A stretch of 64,000 nucleotides of DNA from assembly GCA_037176845.1 (NCBI GenBank), contig JAYKXP010000003.1:62001-126000 (forward strand), in the 5' to 3' direction. Each line of letters opens with the position of its first letter. Within the stretch, counting starts at the first letter, position 1. Source of the stretch: Paramarasmius palmivorus. Taxonomy: Eukaryota; Basidiomycota; Agaricomycetes; Agaricales; Marasmiaceae. Below, piece after piece: positions 46,701-58,122 of the stretch. Below the pieces are notes generated by a model. That model was not told where the DNA came from and did not search any database. It was given only the letters and a program-made list of their open reading frames with translations. A program made the translations under genes and the position numbers.

Positions 46701-48367
46701 CTCGACCACAATTATGTCACCCTCATCTTGAGCTCCAAGGACTAAGGGCCAACGTGCACCACGCTCGATCTCGCGACAGCGTGCAATAAAACCTTCCCAG
46801 TCCCGCTTCAGAGCATTCCAATACTTCGCATGCTGAAGTGCTCCCGTCTGTGGATCGCGGTGAAGGTTAACTGTGCAACCAACCACGGCAGCAATGTTTT
46901 CTGCCAAGGAAGAGTATGTTGTCGTGAGTTGCGGAGGCAATGGTCCAGGGATGGAACGAAATGCGTCGGAGTACTGCTTAATCGCGGTGCTGAGGGTCAA
47001 GGTTGAAAACATTCCTGGTCGCATGACTACTTCAAGAAACTTGTCCGTCATGGAGCCGGGAGATGCCAGTACCTCTTCGAGGTACGCAGGCGTTAGCTCT
47101 GGTTCCGGAGCATATGAGGCTACCTGCCAGATGGAGGTTTGGGTGCCATTATTGGTCATGGCGTCTAGGTCAATAATGGTTCGCTCCACCAATGACTGTC
47201 CTTGTCGGTCCCATAGTGTGTATAGCACGTTGCCAATAATCATGAAGTCATGTAGATGACAATGCGCTGTGTTTCTCGAACATTGAATAAGTCCGACATC
47301 GTCAATTTGACCCGAAGTTGTGTGTAAAAGCTGGAAAGATCCGCCTGAAGTTGGAGAAGTGATGCTGGGGATGAAAGCAACGACATACAGATGATCTCGA
47401 TAGAGACCGTCCGAGGAGGAGAACACTCGAAGAAGGGTTTGTCGCTCTGCTTCGAGCAAAACCTGAGGTTGAGTGCCATGGGGTCCTGGGGATGGCGACG
47501 ACTCTCGACCGGGGGATTGAGAGAGCGTTCGCTGTCCAACACACCCTAACTTGGGCTTCCATAGCCTCAGAACGCGGTCCCGGGAAAGTGTCCATACAAA
47601 ACCGACATCGGTCGGCCAAGGGTGCGTTGCTATTGATATGATCTCTGATGCAGTGGCGTCCGGGGAAGAGAATGAAGGCAGGTATGAGGTCAAAGAAGAC
47701 AAAAAGTTGCCATGCTGAACAAGTGTTTCTGTCCAGTCATCTGAATGTTGGACGTGAGCAAAGCGGGTTTCTATACGAAAGGATCTGGGAGTAAACACGC
47801 ACCTTCGGAGTTGTCCGCCCCAATGTATTCAGTTTCCAGCCGCAATAATGACCCATTCTTCATCCCGACCACAATAAAATCAGTCCCATGAACATGCACC
47901 AGACCCTGAAACTCTTCCGCGCAGTTCTTGATGAAGTATTCCGACGCCCAAAGGTTGGGTACCTGGTCTCGCCAGATACTGTAGCCGGGGCCAATTGGTA
48001 GAACAAGGCGGTGAACTGAGCCTGTCACTGTGACTGCAATGATATGAAGTTCTGCCTTTTCCCAAACAAACATCGCAGGCGAAGGCAGGACGGCCGACGG
48101 AAAGATGAATCGAATTGCTGGGACTTCATTGGTCGATAGGGAGATTAATTCCACAGTAAGTCCATTATCGAGAACTCGGAGAAGAATCGTTCCTGTCACT
48201 GGAGAGTGTAGTACTGCAGCGCAAGACGCATGCTCGTATAAATCGGAGGGCTCGTCTTCATTGTGAAAGGAACCATTCGGTCGCTTGGTTTCGACCGGTA
48301 CCGAGATGGCTTGGGAAGCTGGAAAAAGTGAAGAGATTTGAGCAGCTACGAGCAAGCTTCCATCCAT
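43767..48367 (-). CDS. NUP120: Nucleoporin Nup120 (Nup160 homologue), Y-complex of the nuclear pore
   Basis: Outer-ring scaffold subunit, about 1,300 residues. The N-terminal half is a beta-propeller: AQISSLFPASQ, NEDEPSDLYEHASCAAVLHS, TGTILLRVLDNGLTVELIS, then HPWPTDVGFVWTLSRDRVLR with LWKPKLG. The C-terminal half is all helical: VKGYTELGMYEDAYAAWLS, FNFAGLADEVQDALAFKA, PRYSHILYSWYLAKGDYR, ALTMYQRARKIQALI and PIDFLLPPSSIVLRLAQSN. The last exon ends VKRMQKLSEFQPR. Introns lie near 47740-47805, 45260-45350 and at several points from 43960 to 45180. The start is uncertain: the open frame extends to about 48450 but its only upstream start is a TTG, so the ATG at 48367 (MDGSLLVAAQ) is used. Confidence 0.85.
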
Positions 48368-49228
48368 AAAGTTGGTGAGTTTTGGTGAGATTAGAACGTG
48401 GTGTCGCGCCGTAGACTTTTTGGACAAAACACCTGGGCTCTGCGAATTTTCTCACCAGCGCGCAACAAGAACGTGACTTGTATCAGTCGCGTCACACGCT
48501 CAATTGTCTAGACCGGCGAATGCATTTACCAGTTCAGAAGCTCATATATGCACTTTCAGCCCTGCATTTTCCGCCCAGATTACCTCTGCATACAAAATAG
48601 ATTATAGAAGAAGAACTCAGGGGATTAATTGCCGGTATCCTTCGGGTAGGACGGCAGTAGGGTCGGTATTACAGACTGCAACTAAACTAATACAGCCTAT
48701 CTAGTCGCAGTAAATTCACCCGAGGCCACACACCAAGGAGGGCCTTGTATAACCCCTATCTTTAGACTTGAATGATGTTGCCGCAGCTTGGATGGTCAAT
48801 TTTCAGGGATAAAGTGACGTTAAATTCGGAAGAACGTGATGTCGAGGCAGGTCTATGGGGCGACGGCGTCTAAAGCCATTTCTAAAGCTTCTGAACTCGG
48901 CGAGTCAGGCTATATTTTGACTCGCTAGACGTAACGATGCACTCACCTAATTGCACTCGTTCAGAGGTCGCCGTTTTTACTAGGTAAAAAATACGACAGA
49001 TATCTTGTTGTCCACACAGGATTCCTGTGTGGAGGTTCTGGTATGGACTTGGCATATAGGATGATTATTACCGTTAGACCGGACAGCATAATCTAGCTTC
49101 ATCTCCAGGCGTTGGACATAGTCTCGAAGAATATCCGCGGATACTAAGGGTGGTCTAACAAGAAACAGAGGAGGGCCGGAAAGTGGCAACCACAGAGCGA
49201 TGGATAATTCGGCATGCAGGGCGTGTCG
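48368..49228. other. Intergenic stretch upstream of NUP120
   Basis: About 0.86 kb. The first 85 bases continue the NUP120 frame without an ATG and may be part of an upstream exon or the 5' leader. The rest shows no gene; short frames are not convincing. Confidence 0.4.
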
Positions 49229-50108
49229 TCAAACCCAGGAAGACCTTCGAGAAGACTTCTGTTGAGCGTCTATTGTCAATGATGACAGCGCACTGAATAC
49301 AGATCGGAGCTCTGGGCAGGAAGAAGAGTGAACGCTGGCGCTTGAATTGGGCAGTGAAAATTGGTCGTCAAGACTCAGTGAATCGAGGCAAGTCCGAATG
49401 CCTTCAACGGAGATATCAGTCGCTCCATACAGGCCCTTTTGGAAAACTGTCGAGACCTGCACGAGAATCCTCTTTTTGTCCATCGCGAATCGAATTCGTT
49501 ATGTGAGGCCATGCCAAGTTGTTTCAATTTCGACGAACAAGGGTTTAAGGTCTCTGATGGGATGCGAAGGCAGCCAGCACTTGCATGGTGAAAGCCATAA
49601 TGTAGCGTGCGTCAAAAGGGCCGCGCCATTGAATAGCTTGTCCAGTGTCGTAGCTTCATGGTAGATTTTGACACGCAAATCTAGCACGGTCCTCAAGGAC
49701 CGCAGCTTGCAGGGTTCCCGTTCGCGGAGCTGAAGTTGTGGGAATTCGTGAGGAATCCTAGATTAGTCGAAAAATCCTAGACGGGGTATCTATAAGCGCG
49801 ATCAACGGGAGATTTCCCAAGATACGGAAATGAAGATGTTAATCACAAGTGGTGGTTCAAAAGGATGTTGAATCTAGAAGGATGTTGTACTTGAAAATGA
49901 CGGATGCTTCTTCTTCGCTGTCTGAGACTCTGAGTGACTGGATCCAAAGTTGCACATCGTCGATACGGAGCCCAAGAAGAAAACGGTCATTTGACAAGGA
50001 GAAACAACCCCGGAATGTGCTTCTGCCAGAGAAGATGGAACTGAGGGGTCCATACAGACAGCTACCCAGAACGTGGATATCTTCTAATCCCGAAATTCCG
50101 ACATACAT
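49229..50108 (-). pseudogene. Unrecognised spliced reading frame with one in-frame TAA
   Basis: Exon 1 starts at the ATG at 50108 (MYVGISGLEDIHVLG) and reads RGCFSLSNDRFLLGLRIDDV, ending VIF plus two bases. An intron of about 127 bases (donor gtacaac, acceptor aatctag) restores the frame at KIPHEFPQLQLREREPC. Exon 2 continues HEATTLDKLFNGAALLTH and WLPSHPIRDLKPLFVEIET, then meets a TAA at 49499-49501. The same frame stays open beyond it (RIRFAMDKKRILVQVSTVF) down to a TGA at 49229-49231. The continuity suggests one protein of about 245 residues broken by one nonsense codon. A 60-base intron with a weak gtcgaa donor could also remove the TAA. Family unknown. Antisense frames also exist, so even the strand is not certain. 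Confidence 0.4.
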
Positions 50109-51026
50109 GGCGCGTTTGAAAGTGAATGACCTCTCCTAAGTAGCGTGTTGACTTTGTCTGGGCAAAATATACCTTCCTACCCTGACATTTAAACAGCAGG
50201 TAGGTCGCGAGGCCTGTTTCGACGGCGCGAAAACATCGATTTGTGCCCTAGAAATCTTCCCCATCAGGCGTCGGACCTATGGTAAGCAATGCACAAACTC
50301 ACTGAATTCACCTGCAATTTTGGGGGAGATGAAATATGAAGTGATGGTACGAGTTGTAAAACGAATTAAGATGCAGAGTAGGTCAGCCACAAAGCCGTTA
50401 ATTCACCAACGAAAATCATGAGTAGTGGTGGGAGAAGCTTAAGGTTAACGGCCTGGAACCAGGAATGCCGCGGCACTGCTTTGTTTGTACATATGGACGC
50501 GCCTATAACAAATGAGCGAATGGCCACGAATAGCTACGAATGCGCTTGATTCATTCTTGTTCATCTACTATCGACTCATTTCACTCCACTCAGCTGCGAG
50601 ACCCGATAGGATGGCCCATATACTTCTCATCTAACGGGCGGAATTCTCCATCACCACAGCTTCGCTGAATAAACTAGATCATGATCGAAAGGTGCCTTTG
50701 TTGACTTCTAGCAAGCCATGGGGACGTTTGCACCCCGCATTTCGTTTCTCAAGAGCAATGCGGCACCTTGTATTTCCAGATCGAATCCGGAGAGTGTTTC
50801 GCAAAGGACTGATCCGACCTCGTGTCCTGCCATCCTCTGCGTAGGATGTTTGGCATTGCACCCACTCGCCGATCAAGAGGTGTGCCCGTCCTCGTTTTTT
50901 GCAGTTTAAAAGGATGCTTGATTTGACGCAAAGTTTACCCCACCCTTCACTCATATCCATCTCTTGTAGCTCTACCACAAGCGCATCGTCATTCACATTC
51001 TTTTGCTCTACAAATATCTCGACGCG
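50109..51026. other. Intergenic stretch, no gene recognised
   Basis: About 0.9 kb between divergent genes. No domain-bearing frame was seen. It probably holds the promoters of the minus-strand orphan and the plus-strand unknown gene. Confidence 0.45.
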
Positions 51027-51739
51027 ATGGAACAAATCGTTCACTTTGATGCCATTTTGTTCCCCTCAGACGGTTGGTTCAGTCCTGTATCTCGAGCGAA
51101 TCGGTGAAACTCATTCTATGGTGCTCAGGTCGCTCTCCCTCTATCGTCCAACTGATGACCAGGTTTGTTTCTGTCTTGTTTAGGCCTTTGCTTTTCCTGA
51201 GTTGCTTTCTCTAGTCCAATGACCATAACAGCGCATCACGCCTCCTATACTAACAGCCCTAGTCGGATGCCACATCCTGAAGTGCATATGGACTATGTAG
51301 GTGGCTCTGCGTAACTGAGTTATGTCCCTGAGTTCAAGCAACATGCTATTTCTCTAGATTGCCGAAGGCCTTGGTCCAAGGGCATGGAAGTACCAGGTAA
51401 GTGCGCTCATGTCAAGCCAACATTCATTGAAACGCTCATTATACATTTTTCACTCCGTATTAGCTCGTGGAAGCTCTGGATGGCATGAACCGCAAGTTCG
51501 CCAATCCATATATCATCTTCTATCCAGTAGTTTCTCGTGATGGAATGCCTTTCCCGGTCAACAAGGCTATTCGCGACATTCAGGGAAGAGCTTTTAGAGA
51601 GGACCTCGCTTGGCGTGGCAACATCATCGTTGCAAAATACCGCGACAACCCGTTCTCCTCAATGATCGATGCCTCAATGGCGGATTTCCCCATCTTGAAG
51701 AATTACCTTATGACTCACGGTTGCCCCGGACAGGTATAG
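51027..51739 (+). CDS. Small conserved-looking protein of unknown function
   Basis: A spliced frame of about 157 residues starting MEQIVHFDAILFPSD. Further exons give RSPSIVQLMT, SPMTITAHHASY, SRMPHPEVHMDY, then IAEGLGPRAWKYQ and a last exon LVEALDGMNRKFANPYIIF, DGMPFPVNKAIRDIQG and MADFPILKNYLMTHG. Each exon joins in phase through 50-110-base introns with good donors (gttggt is the weakest). The last exon either stops at GTA TAG (51739) or uses that GTATAG as a donor and splices to YNVYTPDNTSP ending at 51912. I recognise no domain. It looks like a basidiomycete-type protein; no membrane segment or signal peptide. Confidence 0.6.
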
Positions 51740-51920
51740 TCTCTTTCTCTCCTCAGAGTATCTCAGTTTACTTACCGACGGCATATACAGTAATTCTTCC
51801 AGGATCTTTCTATTTATACTTTCACTGGGACACTTGGAGATTTTCAGTCGTATTCTTGGTCGTATCTTTGTTTTAGTATAATGTGTACACTCCTGATAAT
51901 ACATCACCCTAATTCTCACC

Positions 51921-53068
51921 TCAGAGCTCTCCCTGTGCATGTCCTTTGTTCTGATTCTTGGTAGAAGCAGGCCTTTCAGGCGTATCCTTTCTTGGACCCG
52001 CATTCGCGTTCTTCTCCGCCTTCTTGGAATCGCAATGCTCGGGGATGGGACTTGTAGGATCTATCGGCTTGTGCGACACGCGCCCGACTTTCGAGTAATC
52101 CTTGTGTTCTGCGTAGAATTTTTTCCAATGTTCAACACCCTGACGTACATCAATCAAAAAACATGGCAAATAAAAGATCAAATTATGCTCACCCGCAATT
52201 CATCTTCAGATAAACCTCGCAAGTCATGGGTACGATGAGTTTTGAAGCAACCAGTACCGAATGCTCGGGCGGCATCAACGCCTGCTCTGGAATTAAGTTT
52301 GCGTGAGACCAGAGCATTACACCACAATGTATTCGAATACTGACAGGATGTGATAAGAGCCTCCAGGCTGGTATGATTTCCCTTTAGACACGTCGTAGAC
52401 ATCCCCATCAATCTTGCAACGCGGCGAGTAAGCGATAAGTTACGAGAAGTAGGAATTGAAAGTGACTTTACCGCCAGATAAATGGGGCGACCTGGCACCG
52501 TTCCATCAAACTCTTTAAGCATGCGTTCGGAGAATAAACGTCCACTAGGCTAAAGGCAATGAACATGAAGAGGTGGCGCAACCGAGGAAAGATAGTAGTG
52601 GACCCACCGGCGGGAAATATGTTTTCCATCGAACCCATTTACCATCGTACTCCCAGATGAAGCTCCCGGTTATGAACTTCCCCGCTAGAGCAATGAAGAG
52701 GATCACAATAAGAAGGAACTTTATAAGTCCCCACAGTCCTATCTCTTTCTCAGCTGTAGGATCCGGTTCTTCAGGACCGACTGCTTCTCCGCGTGCAATC
52801 TTTTCATCTCGTTCCTTCTTGCGCTGGAGCCACTGTTCATGAAGTTTAGCTTGCTTTGCGCGATATTCTTTGTACCTGGGTTAATATGAATGTCAGTTTT
52901 GGCTATGAGGGTAATGGGACAAGTGACGCACGCTAAGAAAGGTTTGTTTGCCGGTTTGTCTGCAACCATACGTCCTGGCCTCGAAGGATCGCTTACTTTA
53001 GGAGCAGAAGGGGGTTCTCTATAGCGTTCCGGTTCTTCACCAGTAAGCATATTCTTGAGCCACGACAT
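51921..53068 (-). CDS. Membrane-anchored cytochrome-b5-like (MAPR-type) heme/steroid-binding protein
   Basis: About 270 residues. The ATG at 53068 begins MSWLKNMLTGEEPERYREP. The next exon is a charged helix (YKEYRAKQAKLHEQWLQRK) followed by one membrane segment (LWGLIKFLLIVILFIALAG). After that comes the b5-like domain: RLFSERMLKEFDGTVPGRPI, YLA joined to IDGDVYDVSKGKSYQPGG, SYHIL, AGVDAARAF and HDLRGLSEDEL joined to GVEHWKKFYAEH. These follow the order of the MAPR/Dap1 family (F-x-x-x-x-L-x-x-FDG, V-x-DV-x-K-G, GG-x-Y, AG-x-DA-x-RA, W-x-x-FY). A Lys/Glu/Pro-rich tail ends GHAQGEL. Likely ER membrane. The family binds heme and supports P450 enzymes; the exact partner is unknown. Confidence 0.8.
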
Positions 53069-54076
53069 GGTGCAAGGAACGCGAATGAGGAGACGTAGAG
53101 GTTGTTGGTCAAGTTCTTCGAGAGAATGTGACACGTGTCGAACCCATTTTCGGCAATCCGGGGACGCGTCAACTCAGTTCGACGTGGCTCCACCAATCCA
53201 AGTGCGCTAGCGCTCGCACTTGCTTTTGGGCCTCAATTATGATACTCACCGTGCCCAGATCGCCGGCGAACTAAAAACACGATTGATGAACCCATAAATT
53301 TCATCTATGTGGTTGTTTCATGATCATGCCAGACGCTTGTGTTCGATCCAATCATCCACAAACTTACCAAGTGGGTCATTTATCTCGCGGACATGTATAA
53401 TTACAGAATCGGAGGCTAGGCTTGAAGCTCTAGGCCAAATCCAGGGCACAACATAGATACCGTGTTGCAGTCAACGATACAAAGTCATCGGACCGATTCA
53501 ACGTCGAGATTTACAGCTTCACCTGATCGCCCAAAACTCCTTTTTGTCACGGATGCAATGCTGATAAGTTGCTAAGTGTGAAAAAGCAACCCCTTTTATC
53601 AAGAAATTTTTTTATTTATTATTTACAAAACTGCAATGGATAAGTATGGTAATTACTACAAGTAAACCATCTACAACTTTGCTTGATCTTTACTGAACAT
53701 GAAGGGTGTCTATTAAATGGGTGTGCGGTAAGGTACTAGGTACTACATATATTGTTACTCGACGCCTAGAGTGAGGGTTCGGAAATAGAATGACTTGCAC
53801 TGGGGTGTCTGCACGGCATGGTATGGCAATAAGCAATATGAACAGCGAGAAAAGGAAGAATTAGACGTTGAAAGAAATGCCCCCGGGGTAGACGTGCCTA
53901 GACGTGCCGTTGCAAGGAAGGATGATTGAGAAGAGATGCGCATAATGAGGTTGATGTGGCAAGAAAATGATAAAAATGTGGGCAGCCGTAGAATGAACAC
54001 TCGAGGCATAACAGGACCTATGATCAGATGTCCAACAGAACCATGCAAAGAAACAAGACAAATCACAACTCGACAT
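53069..54076. other. Intergenic stretch: MAPR gene promoter and RGS gene 3' region
   Basis: About 1 kb between minus-strand genes. A long open frame at 53755-54255 runs from the RGS C-terminal exon in another frame and is judged a shadow. An A/T-rich patch lies at about 53605-53635. No other gene. Confidence 0.45.
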
Positions 54077-56216
54077 CTATAAGGATGTCGTCGTCGTTGT
54101 AGGGGCGTTGGTTTGCTGCTGCTGTTGCCGGTGCTCGCGTTCGCTAGCATGCTGGGAGATTGTGATGTAAGCACCGCCGGTCTCTTCGACTCCAAGGCCG
54201 GGAGGTTGCGAAGGTGCCGACGAGAGCAGTCGGACATCGTCGTCGGTGGGGTCAAAGTCCTCTACCCAGTTGCGCATCGCAAGGAATTTGGGGGTCTTGA
54301 TGAACTATAAGGAACGTAATTAGTAAGAGTATGCAACGAAGGCTAAGATCCTTACCTTGGGGACAGAATCCGTGGCCATCAGCCGGAAGACATGGACCTG
54401 TATACGCTCATACAGACGGATCATTGTCTGTAGTTGCGTAGCGTTGAAGGCACTGGCCTGTTCAGGCTCTACCCGACCTTGGAACGCCTTCCCAGTCAAG
54501 CCAGTGACAACATCCTCGAGATACTTGACGAGCTCATTCCGCAACCCATGGTCGATGTTAAGCTCGCACTGACTCGACGGCGCAAGGTACATGTTGTAAA
54601 TGACGAAGGCGGTGTTGATGAGGGATTCGTGGTGGCGCTCCATCGCGGCCTGACCGGGCGTCCTGTTGGCACCAGAGCGCGGTGGCGGGTTAACGGCAAC
54701 TGCACTGGAGGTAATGTTGAACTTGCGCTTGAAGTCCTGAACGTCGAGCCAGAACGACAAGTTCTCCTCACAGAAGTTGTTCCGTAAGAATTCGCGGAAT
54801 AACGACCGCAAGCTAGGCTCCTCCAAGATATACCGTAGACGCTCTGTATTGCTCTCCTTGGTGCTCTTCTTCTCCGCAGCCTCGTAGCTAGCATTCATTT
54901 TCTCCGCCAACGATATTCTCCTGTGGATCTTGGAGTCGCTCTTCTTGTCGCCAGAGTCGCTGGTCTTGTCGACGGATGACCGCTCAGTAGCGAGGTTGGC
55001 AGAAGAAGCATTGGGAGAGTCGTGTGAGCCTGTAGGTCTCGAACCATCCCAATGGGCAACTCGTCGACCTTCCTCAGTGATCTTGTAGATGGCCTTGGCA
55101 GTGCATCGGAACTCGCCGTGTTGCTAAGAATGAGAATGTCAGAAAGAAAGCAGGTCAGAGGAAGCAGGTACATACGCTAACGGGAGAGTTGCCACCAGGG
55201 GCGGAACCACGCACAGTGAAGATGATCGCAGAGTCGTTGTTCTTCCGCTTGTCGCTGACCAGAGTGATCAAGCCAAATCGGACGAACTGCGCAGCCATCT
55301 CAGCCGCTTCCTCACGGCCAACAACCGACGTAAAGTCGCAGAGCCATTCGAGAGCGGTTACTGCAGCAAAGCAGTATTTGTGATGTTGCTGGCCCTTCCC
55401 AAGTAATGGTTGTGCTCGCTCTGTCACATCCATCAACGAGACACCTTTGGCACGCTCGTTGTACCTCTGGAAGGCATCTTGAGGCAGATTGGGTTGCGAG
55501 GGGTAGTTCGGCTGTTTGCCAACAAAGCGCCGGAAGAGGGCTGTGATGACTGACTGTGTGACGATAATCTCATCATCAGCAGACCGTCTCTCGAGGTGGA
55601 GAAGCTTGATGCAGATAGGCTGTGTCATAAAAACTTCCTGCAAATGGTCGGAATTGATGCCATTCTTGCTGATGAACCGCTCGAGAACATGGAGACCTTT
55701 GGGAGTGAGGATGTAGATACCCCTGTCCTTGAACAGGTTGGAAGTGGGATCGGCGGCGTTCTCAATGAGGCGAGCGTCCATAAAATGCTGGCTCATGGCC
55801 TTGGCCATCTCTCTGGTCATGGAGAAGGTTGTTGTCGTTGTCGTCGTTACCACTCTTGATGGTTCCCTGGGATCCGGCCCACGATTCGACTGTGAAAACT
55901 TCAAGGAGGCAAGATTTTGTGCAGCTTCATCCCTGTATGTGCGTGAGTGAAAGAATGGGAGCAGGAGAAAATATGGCTGACGTTGAGAAGGAACTGGGGA
56001 ATGTCCGGAAGAATTGTTTATGGGGTCCGAGTTGTAGTGACACGATTAGCGTCGCAAAGAGGTCCAAAGTGTCCTAAAGGAAATACAGAAAAATGCAGAG
56101 ATAAGAATGATGACCAGAAGGCAAGAAATTTTGGAACGTACCTTTAAAAATGGCCTCCCGCGTTTTGTGGTCTTCATCATGTGAGATGACGCCTGCGGCT
56201 CCGTCTCAGAAGGCAT
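54077..56216 (-). CDS. flbA: Regulator of G-protein signalling with DEP domains (FlbA/Thn1 type)
   Basis: GTPase-activating protein for a heterotrimeric G-alpha subunit, controlling growth versus development. Exon 1 (ATG 56216) is MPSETEPQASSHMMKTTKRG, a basidiomycete-type start. Exon 2 is DTLDLFATLIVSLQLGPHK, joined by a GT-AG intron to DEAAQNLASLKFSQSNRGPD. Then come the two DEP-like regions (MSQHFMDARLIENAADPTS, VREEAAEMAAQFVRFGLITL-type sequence) and a Ser/Lys linker with SSVDKTSDSGDKKSD. The RGS box follows: RYILEEPSLRSLFREFLRNN, FCEENLSFWLDVQDFKRKF, LINTAFVIYNMYLAPSS and LQTMIRLYERIQVHVFRLM. The last exon after a short intron is FIKTPKFLAMRNWVEDFDPT, ending in Gln and Thr runs. Complete and intact. 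The symbol follows the Aspergillus name; in Schizophyllum it is thn1. Confidence 0.92.
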
Positions 56217-58122
56217 GGTGAAAAGAGATTAGGAGAAGAAAGGCAGAAAAATAAAGAAAAGAGAATCTCTTGTTACAAGGAGATGAGGAGGAGATTACGA
56301 AGGGGAAGGGGGAGGAGGAGAACGGGGAGGGGAATGAGGTGAGTGATGGAGGCAGTAAATAACTGGGTTTCTATGCGTTGCTAGCCAAACATTTCCCACA
56401 CTGGTTATCCTAATTTCCCACATTACATAATTGCTAGCCCATTTCGGCAGCCGAACCGCCTCCACTTTGTCCCCCTTCCACAAATCTTCCATGATCCATC
56501 ACAGTACCTTGGTGAATGATCTTGAATGATACGAAAATTTACACTTTTAGAGTTCTATAGCTCTACACCGTTTACTTTCATGAATCCTCTCCTCCTTCGT
56601 TATTTCATTGCATGAAACACTTCAATTTCTCTCGGCAGGTCATCTCCACGTTTATCCGTTTGACTCCTCGCAGCATCACCGTGGCATTCGGTTATCGGTC
56701 CTTCGCGCTGTGATCGGCAACATTCTGTCCCTTCCGGCTCACGGAAGTGATTTCAAGTGAGTTGTCAAGGCACTGTCTGGACATCCTGAAGAAAGCTTGA
56801 AGGCTTTACAGGGTCTACACCAGACACGCAATTAACACGACTTTAAAACGCGCTTGTTTCTGTAATCCCATCAGCTAGCCTACGCATGACCCTTTCTAAG
56901 GCCCGAGCTGATCTCCGCCGCTTTCTCTTGCATATTCAGCTTCTATACTCAGAATTGAAACCTCTTTTAGCTTTTCCTCAAGAATGAGGAAGCTTGCATG
57001 ATGGGTCTAGACTCCGTAAGATCTCTAGGAAGAATGACGGAAGAATTATTCCAAGGGACATTTACTGTTGGCGGAGAGGTATAGAAACACCCTTCTCTTC
57101 ATCTATGCTAACGAAATGGGCAACGTAGTCTCCGCCGTTGCTATGAGCAGGCGACTGTAGGCGACCACCGCGACACAGAGAAACAACCAGTGAATTGTTA
57201 TACGGACAATACAAGAAACAAGAGATGCTCGGATGTAAAGTACTCGTCCCCGATTGCCGACGCGACCCCTTCCAATTTACCCGTTTTGGAACTACTCTTT
57301 CATTCCTCGAGGCTCAACTACGCAACCACCGAAACATACGTTATCCTTTCGAGCCTCAAGGCACATGAAGTAAGTGTTCGCAACAATGGAATGCTGGTCC
57401 AATGCTCAAAGCTTTGTCGTCAGGGCTTCACCTGAGCTTTGACTCTGAAACGCCTTACTCCGCTTCGAGATTTCCCCAAGGTGTTCTCTGCTAATAGTAA
57501 AAAGGAGGCCGAGCGAGAAGGAAGCATTTCCGCGAAAATATTTGTTGCGGTCCTTCCGGACCCCTTATGAACGGAGGAAGGAACACCACGGATGCAATCA
57601 TCGCATGCGCCGATCATGGATAACATCGCGGACGTTCTCGATTTTCAATTGTATATACAGTAGACTTGAACGACAACGACCTGGACGAAGTTTTGACATT
57701 TCGGTGCGGCATTCGGAAGAATACAGAGCTCTAATAACCGCAAGGCATATCTGGGACGACAAACCATGCTGTTTAAGCCCATTTGAGTTGCAATATACTC
57801 CACGGAGACAAGTTATAGAGAGTCTAATTGTTATTGCGGTACCTGCCTACGCCACCTGCGTTGGCATTTAGTTGGCATATAGGTGCAGATTTCAAGATAG
57901 ACAATTCGTATTTCAATTTTGTATTTGTCTACTTGAAGCTTTGAATCTTCATTGCAACTCAGAGGTCAGAGAACATACGTTCTGGTCAGTTCTCCGCGAT
58001 GTAGAGACGCAATCGCCTTCGAGGACTCGTTAGGCTTGCTACCGCCGGGACCGGTAAGAATAAACTCAAAAATTTCCCAGGGCTCCCCACCTTTACGGTT
58101 TACCTTCAACTTCTCCTTCAGC
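56217..58122. other. Long divergent intergenic stretch upstream of the RGS gene
   Basis: About 1.9 kb. The part next to the RGS gene (56222-56345) is strongly purine-rich on the plus strand, that is, CT-rich in the direction of RGS transcription, a usual fungal promoter/leader feature. Several short frames (57190-57435, 57542-57871) have no recognisable product. A long regulatory region is plausible for a developmental G-protein regulator. Confidence 0.45.
56222..56345 (-). promoter_or_regulatory. Polypyrimidine-rich leader/promoter block of the RGS gene
   Basis: Almost pure A/G on the plus strand with runs of GGAGG, giving a CT-rich block just upstream of the RGS start at 56216. Such blocks are common near fungal transcription starts. 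Confidence 0.5.

Noticed and set aside
53755..54255. A 166-residue open frame on the minus strand overlapping the end of the RGS gene
   Set aside because: It overlaps the RGS C-terminal exon in another frame and is Ser/Leu/Cys-rich with no domain. The RGS frame is clearly the real one.
57542..57871. A 109-residue plus-strand frame
   Set aside because: No recognisable domain, no ATG in good context and no linked exons.
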